In this document: one piece after another, positions 54,421 through 63,103 of the stretch
Layout: each line of letters starts with the position of its first letter
Numbering within the stretch: the first letter of the stretch is position 1
DNA from: FEN-1219 sp963810755
Lineage (GTDB): Bacteria; Pseudomonadota; Gammaproteobacteria; Steroidobacterales; Rariloculaceae
Reading direction: 5' to 3'
Length of the DNA: 64,000 nt
Assembly (NCBI GenBank): GCA_963810755.1
Contig: CAWEOP010000009.1
Coordinates: 1,364,001-1,428,000 of the forward strand
Made by a program: the position numbers and the translations under genes
Notes under the pieces: generated by a model
What the model saw: the letters and a program-made list of their open reading frames with translations, nothing else
Databases searched by the model: none
Told to the model about the DNA's origin: nothing

Positions 54421-55476
54421 CTAGGAATCGATCCGCAGCATCTTGACGAGATTTCCGCTCAGGATCGCTTCCTTGTCCGCGCTGCTCAAGAACGGCGCGT
54501 CGACGATCAAATCGATCGTGTCGGGCCAGAAATACGGCATGTCGGAGCCGTAGACGACTTGGCTCACGCCGGTCTCCGCGACGAGGTGCCGTAAACCTTC
54601 CGACGAGAACACCATCGAGTCGACGACGATTTGGTCCTTGAAGTACTCGCTCGGCTTGCGCTTGTTCGCGCAATTCGCATCGTCGCGGACGATACAAGCG
54701 GCGTCGCTGCGGCCGAGATACGACGTGAGGTAGCCCCCGCCGTGCGCAGCACAGAGCTTGAGCTTCGGGAAGCGATCCATAGCGCCGTCGAAGATCATGC
54801 GCGACAGGAACACGGTCGTCTCGAGCGGATTGCCGACGATGTTGCCGAGGCCGCCGCGGCCGTCCAGGGCGCCGTCGCGAGCAATGTTGAGCGCGTTGTT
54901 CGGATGCATGAACACCGGCACGTCGAGCTCTTGGGCCTTCGCCCAGAATGCGTCGTACTTCGCCGTGGACGGCGGCTCGTTGGCGACGTGGCCGCCGATC
55001 GATGCGCCGCGCGCGCCGAGGTTCTTCACGGCATGCTCGAGCTGCTCAGCCGCGAGATCCGGGTACTGGAGGGCGATCGACGATAGGAACACGAACCGCT
55101 CGGGATGCAGCTTGCACCAGGCCGACAGCCCTTCGTCGTGGATCGCGACGATTTGCTTGGCAAGCTCGCGATCGGCGGTATACCACCAATAGGTGTTCAC
55201 GCTGAGCGCCTGGACGTCGATGCCCCGCTCGTCCATGGACTTGAAGCGCTCGGGTCCGAGCACGAGCGTCGGCGGAGCAACGCGCGGCGCTTTCGCGGCC
55301 GGTAAGCGTTGCGTCACCTCCGGGAACACGCAGTGCGCGTGCACGTCGACGACTTTGACGCGGCGACCGCCGATCCGGATTTCCTTGCGTGCCGGCGCGG
55401 GCTGCGCCTGCGCACCGAGCGCCGCGAGACCCGCGGCCGCTCCGGCCGCCTGCAAGAACTGCCTGCGATTCGCCAT
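54421..55476 (-). CDS. Tat-exported amidohydrolase (ACMSD/amidohydrolase-2 type)
   Basis: A 351-residue metal-dependent hydrolase or decarboxylase. The leader MANRRQFLQAAGAAAGLAAL is a twin-arginine signal. Metal ligands: VDVHAHCVFPEV (HxH), MHPNNALN, AAHGGGYLTSY, and the aspartate in YGSDMPYFW. This is the amidohydrolase-2 family that includes 2-amino-3-carboxymuconate-6-semialdehyde decarboxylase and gamma-resorcylate decarboxylase. DERGIDVQALSVNTYWWY is common in these decarboxylases. Export is unusual for the family. Substrate unknown. Confidence 0.85.
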   Translation of the reverse strand: MANRRQFLQAAGAAAGLAALGAQAQPAPARKEIRIGGRRVKVVDVHAHCVFPEVTQRLPAAKAPRVAPPTLVLGPERFKSMDERGIDVQALSVNTYWWYTADRELAKQIVAIHDEGLSAWCKLHPERFVFLSSIALQYPDLAAEQLEHAVKNLGARGASIGGHVANEPPSTAKYDAFWAKAQELDVPVFMHPNNALNIARDGALDGRGGLGNIVGNPLETTVFLSRMIFDGAMDRFPKLKLCAAHGGGYLTSYLGRSDAACIVRDDANCANKRKPSEYFKDQIVVDSMVFSSEGLRHLVAETGVSQVVYGSDMPYFWPDTIDLIVDAPFLSSADKEAILSGNLVKMLRIDS

Positions 55477-55520
55477 CAGCGATTCCCCCTCTCTGTGGGC
55501 GCGGACTTCGCCGCGCTTTC

Positions 55521-55910
55521 CTATCTTGACGCCGTCTCGCGCCGCAGCCGGTCGACGAACGCCTCTCCCTTCTCCGCGAGCTTGCGCTCGAGCCGCTCGG
55601 TGCAATCGCAGCTCGAGCATGCCCAAGGCTCGACGCCGTCGCGGTCGCGGCACGGCTTGCCGTGCGCCTCTTGAATGCGCGAGAGCTCGAAGTACTTCTC
55701 CCAGTACGGACGTTCCTCGTCGAGCGGCGTCGCGCAAAAGCACACCTCGACCCACTTCACGACGCCGTCAGTGCCGACTCTCGCGTCGGCCATGTTGCGC
55801 AGGTATTCGCCTTCGGCGACCGAGCCGCGGCCCAACGTCCCGCGGCGGATCGCGTCGAGCAGCGCGCGCTCGCGGCCGTCTCTTACCTTCGCGCGCACGA
55901 GATAACGCAT
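55521..55910 (-). CDS. Conserved small protein with cysteine cluster, unknown function
   Basis: A 129-residue protein. It opens MRYLVRAKVRDGRERALLDA, then EYLRNMADARVGTDGVVKWV, and has a C-terminal WACSSCDCTERLERKL segment with four closely spaced cysteines that could bind metal. I do not recognise the family. It has good codon use and is followed closely by the amidohydrolase gene. Confidence 0.65.
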   Translation of the reverse strand: MRYLVRAKVRDGRERALLDAIRRGTLGRGSVAEGEYLRNMADARVGTDGVVKWVEVCFCATPLDEERPYWEKYFELSRIQEAHGKPCRDRDGVEPWACSSCDCTERLERKLAEKGEAFVDRLRRETASR

Positions 55911-55967
55911 GGCAACCGTTCTACCCGGGCGACGGTCGGCTGTCCATGGGGACGGGAATGGAGGGAT

Positions 55968-56044
55968 TGGCGCGCCCGGAGAGATTCGAACTCCCGACTT
56001 TCGGCTTCGTAGGCCGACGTTCTATCCAGCTGAACTACGGGCGC
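55968..56044 (-). tRNA. tRNA-Arg (anticodon ACG)
   Basis: A complete 77-nt cloverleaf on the minus strand, including an encoded CCA. The acceptor stem is GCGCCCG / CGGGCGC with discriminator G. The anticodon stem is TCGGC / GCCGA around the loop CTACGAA, giving anticodon ACG. The T-arm has GTTCGAATC. A34 should be deaminated to inosine, as usual for this tRNA. Confidence 0.96.
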
Positions 56045-56284
56045 GTGCTTGAGAATCAGCGACTTGGGAGCTTCGTTGTTAGCGGCGCGGCTTGCGGCCG
56101 CCGGCTCCCAGGGCGGCCATTCTACCGTAACGGCGGCGCTTTGCGGGGGTCCGAATGTGGTTGAGCAAAGCGCTGCTCACGGAGCTTCGGGGACTGCATC
56201 TTTTTGGAAGGATTCACGGGATCGCAATCAAAGTCGTGATCCCCGCGCGGTTCGATCGCGGTTCGATCGCACCGCTGCCCGCTG

Positions 56285-56625
56285 GCATGCGATTTGTATC
56301 TGCCTTGCCTAATCGATTGCCCTCGAGGTACGTCACAGTGGCCGACCAAAATGTCACTACTCTTCCGAACCGGCGCCTCGAAGCTTTGGAGAAACGGATC
56401 GCCGAAAACATCTTCGACGCCGTCTTGACCGTGGAGCAGTTCAACATTCACGAGCAGCCGGCGGCGGCGGAGCGGCTCGACGAGATCGCCTTCCTCGCGG
56501 CAAAGCTCTCCAACGAGCTCAACGACCTATGTGGCTCCGAGCACTACAGGAGCCGCAACGTGGTGCAGCACGAAGACCCGTCGGAGGTAGCAACGCCTGC
56601 CGCGGTAGACGGGCGAAAGCAATAG
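56285..56625. repeat. Long repeat, left copy
   Basis: About 340 bp including the small-protein gene and 52 bp upstream. It is repeated in the same orientation at 59302-59641. Both upstream parts begin GCATGCGATTT and share CTAAT, GAT and GCCCT at matching spacing before the GTG start. Confidence 0.85.
56338..56625 (+). CDS. Unknown ~95-residue protein, copy 1
   Basis: A small soluble protein with GTG start at 56338 (both copies use GTG in the same position). RRLEALEKRIAENIFDAVLT, VEQFNIHEQPAAAERLDEIA and FLAAKLSNELNDLCGSEHYR make up a likely all-helical core of about residues 12-73, rich in Leu/Glu. It differs from copy 2 at only three positions in residues 18-73. I recognise no family. It lies upstream of the REC-PAS-GGDEF-EAL gene and is closed by a terminator. 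A regulator or ligand for that protein is an inference. Confidence 0.75.
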   Translation: MADQNVTTLPNRRLEALEKRIAENIFDAVLTVEQFNIHEQPAAAERLDEIAFLAAKLSNELNDLCGSEHYRSRNVVQHEDPSEVATPAAVDGRKQ

Positions 56626-56638
56626 CAAGCAGCTAGCG

Positions 56639-56662
56639 CCCCGCTTCGGCGGGGTCTTTGTT
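56639..56662 (+). terminator. Terminator after small-protein copy 1
   Basis: CCCCGC (56639-56644), loop TTCG, GCGGGG (56649-56654), then TCTTTGTT. A short, stable UUCG-type hairpin with a moderate T-tract. Confidence 0.75.
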
Positions 56663-56679
56663 CCGAAATCAGTGGATCG

Positions 56680-56931
56680 CTAGGCGCTGAGTTGCTGCGG
56701 TGTCCGCTTGTGGGACGACAGTCGTGCGCCAGGAAGCGGACGGACTTGGTACATGCGACGACGCACCTCGGCGAGGTTCTCACGGGCTTGGTCTTCGGCG
56801 AGAAACGCCGCGATCATTGTGTCCGTGTTGTGTGAGCGTCTATCGACCGCTTCCGCCGCCAGTTGATACACGACGCGCGCGAGGGCGTACTTCGTCAGGA
56901 GCTGCTGCCATTCACGCTGAGCGTCCATCAT
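56680..56931 (-). CDS. Small helical protein, unknown
   Basis: About 83 residues if it starts at ATG 56931 (or 56928), near GGGGGT; a GTG at 56988 would add 19. MDAQREWQQLLTKYALARVV, NTDTMIAAFLAEDQARENLA and EVRRRMYQVRPLPGARL suggest two helices. It is divergent from the GGDEF-EAL gene. No family recognised, and its reality is moderately supported. Confidence 0.45.
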   Translation of the reverse strand: MMDAQREWQQLLTKYALARVVYQLAAEAVDRRSHNTDTMIAAFLAEDQARENLAEVRRRMYQVRPLPGARLSSHKRTPQQLSA

Positions 56932-57105
56932 ACCCCCAACATACTCGGGCTTTGCGCGGCCTTTCGTGCGCCAGCGCACATAGAACACCGCACAGTGCCA
57001 CGGCTGGGCCGCAGGCCTGCAGGTGCGCTAACGAACAGACGCGATTCCGGCGGTCCGCGATGCTCCGCTCACACTCAGCGGCCATTCTTGGCCGCAAGAC
57101 GCGCA

Positions 57106-59292
57106 ATGCTCTCTCACATTCCACGCATCCTCTTGATAGACGACGATCCGCTAGCAGCGGAATCCGTCAAGGGCGCGCTCGCAGGCTCCAACGATGGCGC
57201 TTTCGAGGTCGAATGGGTCAGGTCTTGCGCCGAGGGCCTGAAATCGTTGAGGAGCGAAGGCGCACAGGGAGGCACACAAACGATAGCGGCGGTACTAGTC
57301 GACCTGTTCCTCGTCGACGGTTACGGAATCGAGACCTTCGAGCGCCTGTTTCGCACCGCACCGCATGTTCCGATCCTGATCCTGTGCGCTGCACAGCACG
57401 AAGAAACGGCAAAGCTGGCGGTACAACGGGGCGCTCAAGACTACCTTCTGAAGGCTCGCGTCGACGGCTACCTCCTGCCGAAGGCGCTGCGCAACATGCT
57501 CGAGCGCGCGACGATCGCTGAAAAACTGTACGAGGAAAAGGAGCGCGCTCAGGTGACGCTCGACTCGATCGGCGATGCCGTCATGAGTAGCGACATCTCC
57601 AATAAAGTGACCTATCTAAACGCGGTTGCGGAGACGCTCACGGGATGGTCACGGCACGATGCGACAGGTCATTCGGTCGAGGAGGTGTTCCGAATCGTTG
57701 ACGCCGCTACTCGCCAGCCCTTGCCGAACCCGATGGCCCTGGCAATCCGGGGCAACGAGCCGGTCTCTCTCAAGCCGAACTGCCTCCTGATTCGGCGAAA
57801 CGGAGTCGAAGCCGAGATCGAGGACTCGGCGGCGCCCATCCACGACCGGCGCGGCGTGGTAACCGGCGCGGTGATGGTTTTTCACGATGTGAGCACGACT
57901 CGCGCGTTGTCTTTGAAGATGTCCTACCTCGCGCATCACGACAGCCTCACCGAGCTGCCCAACAGAGCCGTGCTGAGCGATCGGTTCGCCCTGGCCTTAG
58001 CGCTAGCGCAGCGCCACACGCACCAAGTAGCGCTGCTGTTCTTGGACCTCGATCACTTCAAGAACATCAACGACTCCCTTGGCCACGACGTTGGCGACCG
58101 CCTGCTGCGCTCCGTCGCGACGCGATTACGAGGCTGCGTGCGCAATTCGGACACCGTAAGCCGCCTGGGCGGCGACGAGTTCGTGATTCTCCTCTCGGAA
58201 TTGACGAACGCAGAAGACGCGGCGGTGTGTGCCGAAAAAGCGCTGCTGGCGCTAAGCGCACCGCACTACGTCGACCAGCACTGTCTGCAGGTCACCGCAA
58301 GCATCGGGATCGTCACTTACCCGAATGATGGCGTGGACGCGGACACGCTGATGAAGCACGCGGACGCAGCGATGTATTACGCCAAGGAGCGCGGACGTAA
58401 CAATTATCAGTTCTTTGAGCCGGCCATGAACGTTCGTGCGGCAGAGCGCCAATCTCTCGAGAACGACCTGCGTCACGCCATCGACCGGCACCAATTCGTT
58501 TTGCACTACCAACCGATAATCGACCTTGCCACCGGATCGATCAGCGGCGCAGAAGCGCTCGTACGCTGGAGCCATCCGGTCCGCGGACTCGTCGGTCCGG
58601 ACGAGTTTGTGCCGATCGCGGAAGAGTCGGGCTTCATCGTCGCGATCGGCCAGTGGGTGCTGCGCGAGGCCTGCCGCCAGGCGCGGGAGTGGCAGGAGGC
58701 GGGCCTCGTTCCGATGCGCGTCGCGATCAACATCTCCGCAGTGGAATTGCGCCACAAGAACTTCGTCGCCAACCTGAGGACCATCCTGACCGAGACGGGC
58801 CTCCCCGCGCGCTGCGTGGAGCTCGAGCTGACCGAAACCTTTTTGATGCAAGATTCGAAGTCGACGGCCGCCGTGATGGACGCTCTCAAGGACACCGGCG
58901 TGAGTCTCGCGCTCGATGACTTCGGCACCGGCTACTCGAGCTTGAGCCACTTGCGGCACTTCCCGATCGACACCCTGAAAATCGACCGGGCGTTCGTGCA
59001 CGGGCTGGCGACGAATGCGGACGATGCGTGCATCGTGTCCGCCGTGATCCAAATGGGAAGGACCTTGAACATACGCACCGTTGCGGAAGGAATAGAAACA
59101 CCAGAGCAGCTCGCGTTCCTGCAGGCGAAGAACTGCTCCGAAGGACAAGGGTTTTGCTTGAGTCAGCCGCTGGCCGCCGAGGAGTTCGCCCAACTGTTGG
59201 CGCGCCCCGTTGCGGACACGTCGTGGCCCGAAGGGCGGGCTGTCCGCAATTCTATCGAACACCGCCGTCCGCGGAGCTATGTCAGATGCTGA
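57106..59292 (+). CDS. Response regulator with PAS, GGDEF and EAL domains
   Basis: A 728-residue cyclic-di-GMP protein. Receiver (about 7-130): acidic residues D12-D14, phospho-acceptor D66 in VLVDLFLVDGYG. PAS (about 148-270): DSIGDAVMSSDISNKVTYLN. GGDEF domain (about 283-440): HHDSLTELPNRAVLSDRF, LDLDHFKNINDSLGHDVGD, with an intact GGDEF at 355-359. EAL domain (about 455-700): EAL at 483-485, ETF.QD, DDFGTGYSSLSHL, DTLKIDRAFV and EGIET intact. Both synthesis and hydrolysis motifs are preserved. The ATG at 57106 is preceded by a poor ribosome site. No kinase gene is adjacent; it is flanked by the duplicated small protein. Confidence 0.93.
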   Translation: MLSHIPRILLIDDDPLAAESVKGALAGSNDGAFEVEWVRSCAEGLKSLRSEGAQGGTQTIAAVLVDLFLVDGYGIETFERLFRTAPHVPILILCAAQHEETAKLAVQRGAQDYLLKARVDGYLLPKALRNMLERATIAEKLYEEKERAQVTLDSIGDAVMSSDISNKVTYLNAVAETLTGWSRHDATGHSVEEVFRIVDAATRQPLPNPMALAIRGNEPVSLKPNCLLIRRNGVEAEIEDSAAPIHDRRGVVTGAVMVFHDVSTTRALSLKMSYLAHHDSLTELPNRAVLSDRFALALALAQRHTHQVALLFLDLDHFKNINDSLGHDVGDRLLRSVATRLRGCVRNSDTVSRLGGDEFVILLSELTNAEDAAVCAEKALLALSAPHYVDQHCLQVTASIGIVTYPNDGVDADTLMKHADAAMYYAKERGRNNYQFFEPAMNVRAAERQSLENDLRHAIDRHQFVLHYQPIIDLATGSISGAEALVRWSHPVRGLVGPDEFVPIAEESGFIVAIGQWVLREACRQAREWQEAGLVPMRVAINISAVELRHKNFVANLRTILTETGLPARCVELELTETFLMQDSKSTAAVMDALKDTGVSLALDDFGTGYSSLSHLRHFPIDTLKIDRAFVHGLATNADDACIVSAVIQMGRTLNIRTVAEGIETPEQLAFLQAKNCSEGQGFCLSQPLAAEEFAQLLARPVADTSWPEGRAVRNSIEHRRPRSYVRC

Positions 59293-59301
59293 ACCGGGCT
59301 C

Positions 59302-59641
59302 GCATGCGATTTCTTTCTGACTTGTCTAATGGATCGCCCTAGAGGGGTACGTCAAAGTGTCCGACCAACATGTCACTACCCTTCAGAGCCGGCGCCTTGA
59401 AGCACTGGAGAGGCGGATCGCCGAAAATATCTTCGACGCGGTCTTGACCGTCGAGCAGTTCAACATTCACGAGCAGCCGGCGTCTGTAGAACGCCTCGAT
59501 GAGATCGCCTTCCTCGCGGCGAAGCTGTCCAACGAGCTCAACGACCTATGTGGCTCCGAACACTACAGGAGTCGCACCGCGGTGCCGCGCGAAAATCCCT
59601 TGGAAGCGGCGCCCGCCGCGGCGGACAGGCGAGAACGATAG
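59302..59641. repeat. Long repeat, right copy
   Basis: Second copy of the 340-bp repeat. It starts 9 nt after the GGDEF-EAL stop and contains the second small-protein gene. Divergence from the left copy is concentrated in the first and last codons. Confidence 0.85.
59357..59641 (+). CDS. Unknown ~95-residue protein, copy 2
   Basis: A 94-residue paralogue of the gene at 56338, with GTG start and the stretch CTAGAGGGG upstream. The core RRLEALERRIAENIFDAVLT, VEQFNIHEQPASVERLDEIA, FLAAKLSNELNDLCGSEHYR is nearly identical to copy 1. The tail (about residues 74-94) is diverged and charged. The preserved core and freer tail suggest selection on the protein. It may be co-transcribed with the GGDEF-EAL gene, 64 nt downstream of its stop. 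Confidence 0.75.
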   Translation: MSDQHVTTLQSRRLEALERRIAENIFDAVLTVEQFNIHEQPASVERLDEIAFLAAKLSNELNDLCGSEHYRSRTAVPRENPLEAAPAAADRRER

Positions 59642-59674
59642 GCGACTGGCCGCCACTGCGAGATCGATCTAGGG

Positions 59675-60599
59675 TCAAAACAAGCGCAGGTGCTCGTGTG
59701 TGCGGACGTACTCCGCCACGTACTCCTTGTAGTAGGCCGCGGCCAGCCGCGTCACGCCGCCGCCACCGTCCGGGAAGCGCAGCTCGGTCCCTTCGAGCGT
59801 GCGGAGCGTCACGATCGGCATCACCTCGCGCGTCGCGCTCGTGAGAAAGCATTCCGTCGCTTGCGGCAACTCGTCCGCCGCGATGTCGCGCTCGCGCGTT
59901 GCGAGACCGCGCGCGCGGCAGGCGTCGTGCAGCGCCGCCTTCGTGAGCCCGCGTAGGTTCCCCGCGGTCTGGGCCGGCGTCACGAGCTCGCCGTCGATCA
60001 CGAAGAACACGTTGCTGTTCGACGCCTCGGTCACGAGGCCCGCTTCGTTGAGCATCACACAGTCGTCGGCGCCGAGCGCACGCGCGTCCATCACACCGAG
60101 CACGTTGTTCAAGTAGTTGCCGCCCTTGATGTTCGGATCGAGCGCATTCGACGGATTGCGCCGCGTCGACGCGATCGCGGCGCGCACGCCGCGCGCGTAG
60201 AACTCGGGGTTCCAGACGGGCACCGGCCGCACGATGATCACGTAGCGCGTCTTGATCTCCGGCGACGGGTACAGATCCACCGGTCCCTCGCCGCGCGTAA
60301 CGGTGTAGCGCACGTATACGTCCTGGCCGAGCTTCGGCGCACCCGTCGCGGCGATCGTCGCGCGGATCGCCGCCGTGAGCTCATCCTTCGACACGCCGAT
60401 CCGCATCCGGATCAACCCGGCCGAGTTTTCGAGCCTCTGCCAATGTTCGTCGTAGAACAGCGGCACGCCGCCGTAGGTGCGGAACACCTCGTAGATCGAA
60501 TCCCCGTAGAGGAACCCGCGGTCGAGCACGGGCACGCGCGCGTCCGCGGTGCGGCGTGATCGTGCCATCGACGCTCGTCATGCTCTCCAGCTGGCTCAT
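59675..60599 (-). CDS. Class IV aminotransferase, D-amino-acid or branched-chain type (frame break)
   Basis: PLP-dependent aminotransferase. After the break at about 60548-60556 the protein reads RTADARVPVLDRGFLYGDSI, then YEVFRTYGG. The PLP lysine is in DPNIKGGNYLNN. LNEAGLVTEASNSNVFFV and ECFLTSATREVMPI are class signatures. The leader before the break (MSQLESMTSVDGTITP) fits the usual start; ATG 60599 or 60581. Restoring one GC pair gives about 308 residues. It lies just after the alanine racemase gene in the same direction. D-alanine or D-glutamate metabolism is plausible, but branched-chain use cannot be excluded. Confidence 0.83.
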
Positions 60600-60621
60600 T
60601 GCGGCAAGATAAGCGAAGACG

Positions 60622-61695
60622 TCACGCGCCGCGATACTCGCGACACAATCGCGGGCTGAGTCCCGTGAGGACCTCGTAGCTGATCGTGCCGGCGTGAGCC
60701 GCGACTTCGTCGACCGTAATGGTCGGGCCGATGAGCTCGACCGGCGCGCCGACGCGGGCCGCCTCGGGCGCCACACCCGAGACGTCGACGCACAGAAGAT
60801 CCATCGACACTCGGCCCACGACCGGCACGCGCCGGCCCGCGAGCGCCGCGGCGCCGCGATTACCGAGTGCACGCGGATAGCCGTCGGCGTAGCCGGCACC
60901 GACGATCGCAAGCCGGGCAGGCGGTTGCGCAACGTAAGTGGCGCCGTACCCGACGGTCTGGGTGTGCGCGACGTCGCGGATCTGCACGATCGGGGCAGTC
61001 AGCGTCGCCACGGTCTCCATCGGATTCTCACCGACGGAGAAAGGATTCCCGCCGTAGAGCGCAATGCCGGGCCGCACGATGTCCCCGTGCTGCCGCGGGT
61101 CGGCCAAGGTCGCAGCCGAATTGCCGATCGACGTGGGTACCGCCGGCAAGAGCCTGCGCAAGCGATCGAACGTGCGCAGTTGATCCGCGTTCAGCGGGTG
61201 CTCGGGCTCGTCGGCGCATGCGAAGTGCGTGAGCACGAGCTCGACTGCCACGCGCCCGAGCAGATCGGGCCGTGCGGCGAGCTGCTCTACCTCGGCGGCG
61301 CTCAGCCCGAGCCGGCCCATGCCGGTGTCGACCTGCAGCACCGCGCGTCCCGTCCAGCGCCGGATCTGCTCGAGCGAATTCAGCACGGGCACCGCGCGCG
61401 CCGCGACGAGCGTGTCGGTCTGGCCTTCGCGTGCGCCTTCGAGAACGTAGATGTCCGCGGTCGGCGCATGCGCGCGCAGCTCGCGCGCCTCGGCCGCGGT
61501 CGCGACGAACAGCCGCCGGCAGCCTTCGCGCACCAGCCGCTTCGCGACCCGCTCGACTCCGAGGCCGTAGGCATCCGACTTGACCACGGCCGCGCATTCC
61601 GCCGGCCCCGCCGCGCCGCAAAGCTTCGCGAAATTACGCGCGAGCGCGTCGAGATCGACCGCGAGCGTCGCGCTGCGTGTGGGCTCAGCGGCCAC
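60622..61695 (-). CDS. alr: Alanine racemase
   Basis: PLP enzyme interconverting L- and D-alanine for peptidoglycan. The protein has 357 residues, normal length. The PLP lysine is in AAVVKSDAYGLG, and the opposing catalytic tyrosine is in TQTVGYGATY. LTHFACADEPEHPLNADQL and GDIVRPGIALYGG are family signatures. The GTG at 61695 lies inside the end of the phosphomannose isomerase gene (11-nt overlap), so expression is coupled. The last coding bases lie 23 nt upstream of the aminotransferase start. Confidence 0.93.
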   Translation of the reverse strand: MAAEPTRSATLAVDLDALARNFAKLCGAAGPAECAAVVKSDAYGLGVERVAKRLVREGCRRLFVATAAEARELRAHAPTADIYVLEGAREGQTDTLVAARAVPVLNSLEQIRRWTGRAVLQVDTGMGRLGLSAAEVEQLAARPDLLGRVAVELVLTHFACADEPEHPLNADQLRTFDRLRRLLPAVPTSIGNSAATLADPRQHGDIVRPGIALYGGNPFSVGENPMETVATLTAPIVQIRDVAHTQTVGYGATYVAQPPARLAIVGAGYADGYPRALGNRGAAALAGRRVPVVGRVSMDLLCVDVSGVAPEAARVGAPVELIGPTITVDEVAAHAGTISYEVLTGLSPRLCREYRGA

Positions 61696-62974
61696 GGGCT
61701 GCGGGCGCTGCTTTGAGAACCGCGGCGGGCTCGAGGTCGGCCGCGACTCTGTACGCGCCGACGCCAATCGGCACGAGCGCGGAATCGCCGCGCGCCAAGC
61801 GCCCGACGACGGTACCGTCCGATGCATAGACGGTGACCGCGCCCGCGAGCGCATGGAGGCTGTGCGGCTCCGACGCCGGCACGTCGACTGCGGCGAGCGC
61901 CGTCGGCTCGAGGTGCTCGAGCCGATAGTCCTCGGAGTCCACGGAGCACGTGACGCCCGGCCGGCCTGGGATCGCGCGGCGCTCCGCGACGAACTCCGCG
62001 GGGTCGGTGTGTTTCAGGTTCAACGCCGCGATCGCGGCGGCGACATCCACGTCGCGCAGCGGGAACCGCACGTTGTCCCACGCGCGGAATGTCGGCCCCG
62101 GCTTACGGATCTCGAGCGCGAGTATTTCGCGTCCCGCGGTGTTGCCGAGCGCGTGCACCTCGGCGGAGCGCGCGCACCCGCGCGCGGCTGCGACCTGGGC
62201 GGGTGTCGCGTTATAGATGACCTGACCGGGTGTTACCGGAATCTCGTTCATGAGGTCGAGCACTTCCCAGTACAGATGATGCAGCGAGCGCAGCACGCTC
62301 ACGACCTCCTCCCAGCGCTCGCCGAGCACCGGCCGCATGCGCGGCTCGAGCGCCGCAGTCGTCGCGCCGCGCGCGGCGAGCCAAGGCTTGAGCAGACTCT
62401 GCAGCGTGTCGCCATCGAGCGCCGCGCCGCACAGCTCGAGCAGGCGCTGCTGCAGTCGGCGCCCATCGGCGGCGCGCGCCTCGAACACGGCAGCGTCGAC
62501 GTCCGTCCTGAAACCCAAGCGGATCGTCGCGCCCGCGTCGGCGGAGATGATCACATAGACCTCGGTATTGCCGGGCGGATGGGCCTGCACCGACAGCAGC
62601 TCTGCGACGGCGAGAGTCTTCGGCAGCATCGGCCAACGTTTGCCGTGCCGCGCAACGAAGTCCGCACCAAGCAAGGTCTCGCCGTGCGCCGCGAGCAACG
62701 ACGCCAAGCTCAACGTCGAGCCGTCGTCGAGCCGGATCGAGCTCGGATAGCGGCGGGCCTCTTCGTCGGAGTCGTCGGCGGCGATTTCGAACGCCTCGCC
62801 GATCCGCGCGTTCGACGACGCCTGCGACCGCTTGAACGCGTGCATGGCGAGGCCGCCCCACGGGCGCTCGACGAAATTATCGTTCAATGGTTGGAGCAGT
62901 CTGCCGGCGAGTCGAACGGCCGCGGCTCGGTCCCCTCGCAGCAAGGCCTGAGCCACGGTTACGCCTGCGGGCAC
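61685..62974 (-). CDS. manA: Phosphomannose isomerase type I-like protein
   Basis: A metal-dependent isomerase interconverting mannose-6-phosphate and fructose-6-phosphate, 429 residues. I chose GTG 62974 because AGAGGA is 6-7 nt upstream; GTG 63010 would lengthen it. Type I motifs: NFVERPWGG, LLSVQAHPPGNTEVYVI with the zinc Gln/His, and PRMRPVLGERW in a more divergent helical insert. The C-terminal cupin part (PSEPHSLHALAG-like, ending VPIGVGAYRV) is present. It is longer than the bacterial enzyme, and the central part is diverged, so a related sugar-phosphate isomerase is possible. Operon with alr. Confidence 0.72.
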   Translation of the reverse strand: MPAGVTVAQALLRGDRAAAVRLAGRLLQPLNDNFVERPWGGLAMHAFKRSQASSNARIGEAFEIAADDSDEEARRYPSSIRLDDGSTLSLASLLAAHGETLLGADFVARHGKRWPMLPKTLAVAELLSVQAHPPGNTEVYVIISADAGATIRLGFRTDVDAAVFEARAADGRRLQQRLLELCGAALDGDTLQSLLKPWLAARGATTAALEPRMRPVLGERWEEVVSVLRSLHHLYWEVLDLMNEIPVTPGQVIYNATPAQVAAARGCARSAEVHALGNTAGREILALEIRKPGPTFRAWDNVRFPLRDVDVAAAIAALNLKHTDPAEFVAERRAIPGRPGVTCSVDSEDYRLEHLEPTALAAVDVPASEPHSLHALAGAVTVYASDGTVVGRLARGDSALVPIGVGAYRVAADLEPAAVLKAAPAARGR

Positions 62975-63103
62975 GCTGGTTCCTCTAGGACGTTCATGGC
63001 AGTATGCCACGGCCCTTTATGTCAAAACGTGACTGAATACCGCGTTCACCTTGTTAAAGCACGGTAGGCTTCCCGGCACTTCTGTTCACTAACACACCGA
63101 GCG

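Noticed and set aside
56236..56276. Short tandem CGGTTCGATCG repeats near the tRNA-Arg gene as an attachment site
   Set aside because: Only two short units, no integrase, and not derived from the tRNA 3' end.
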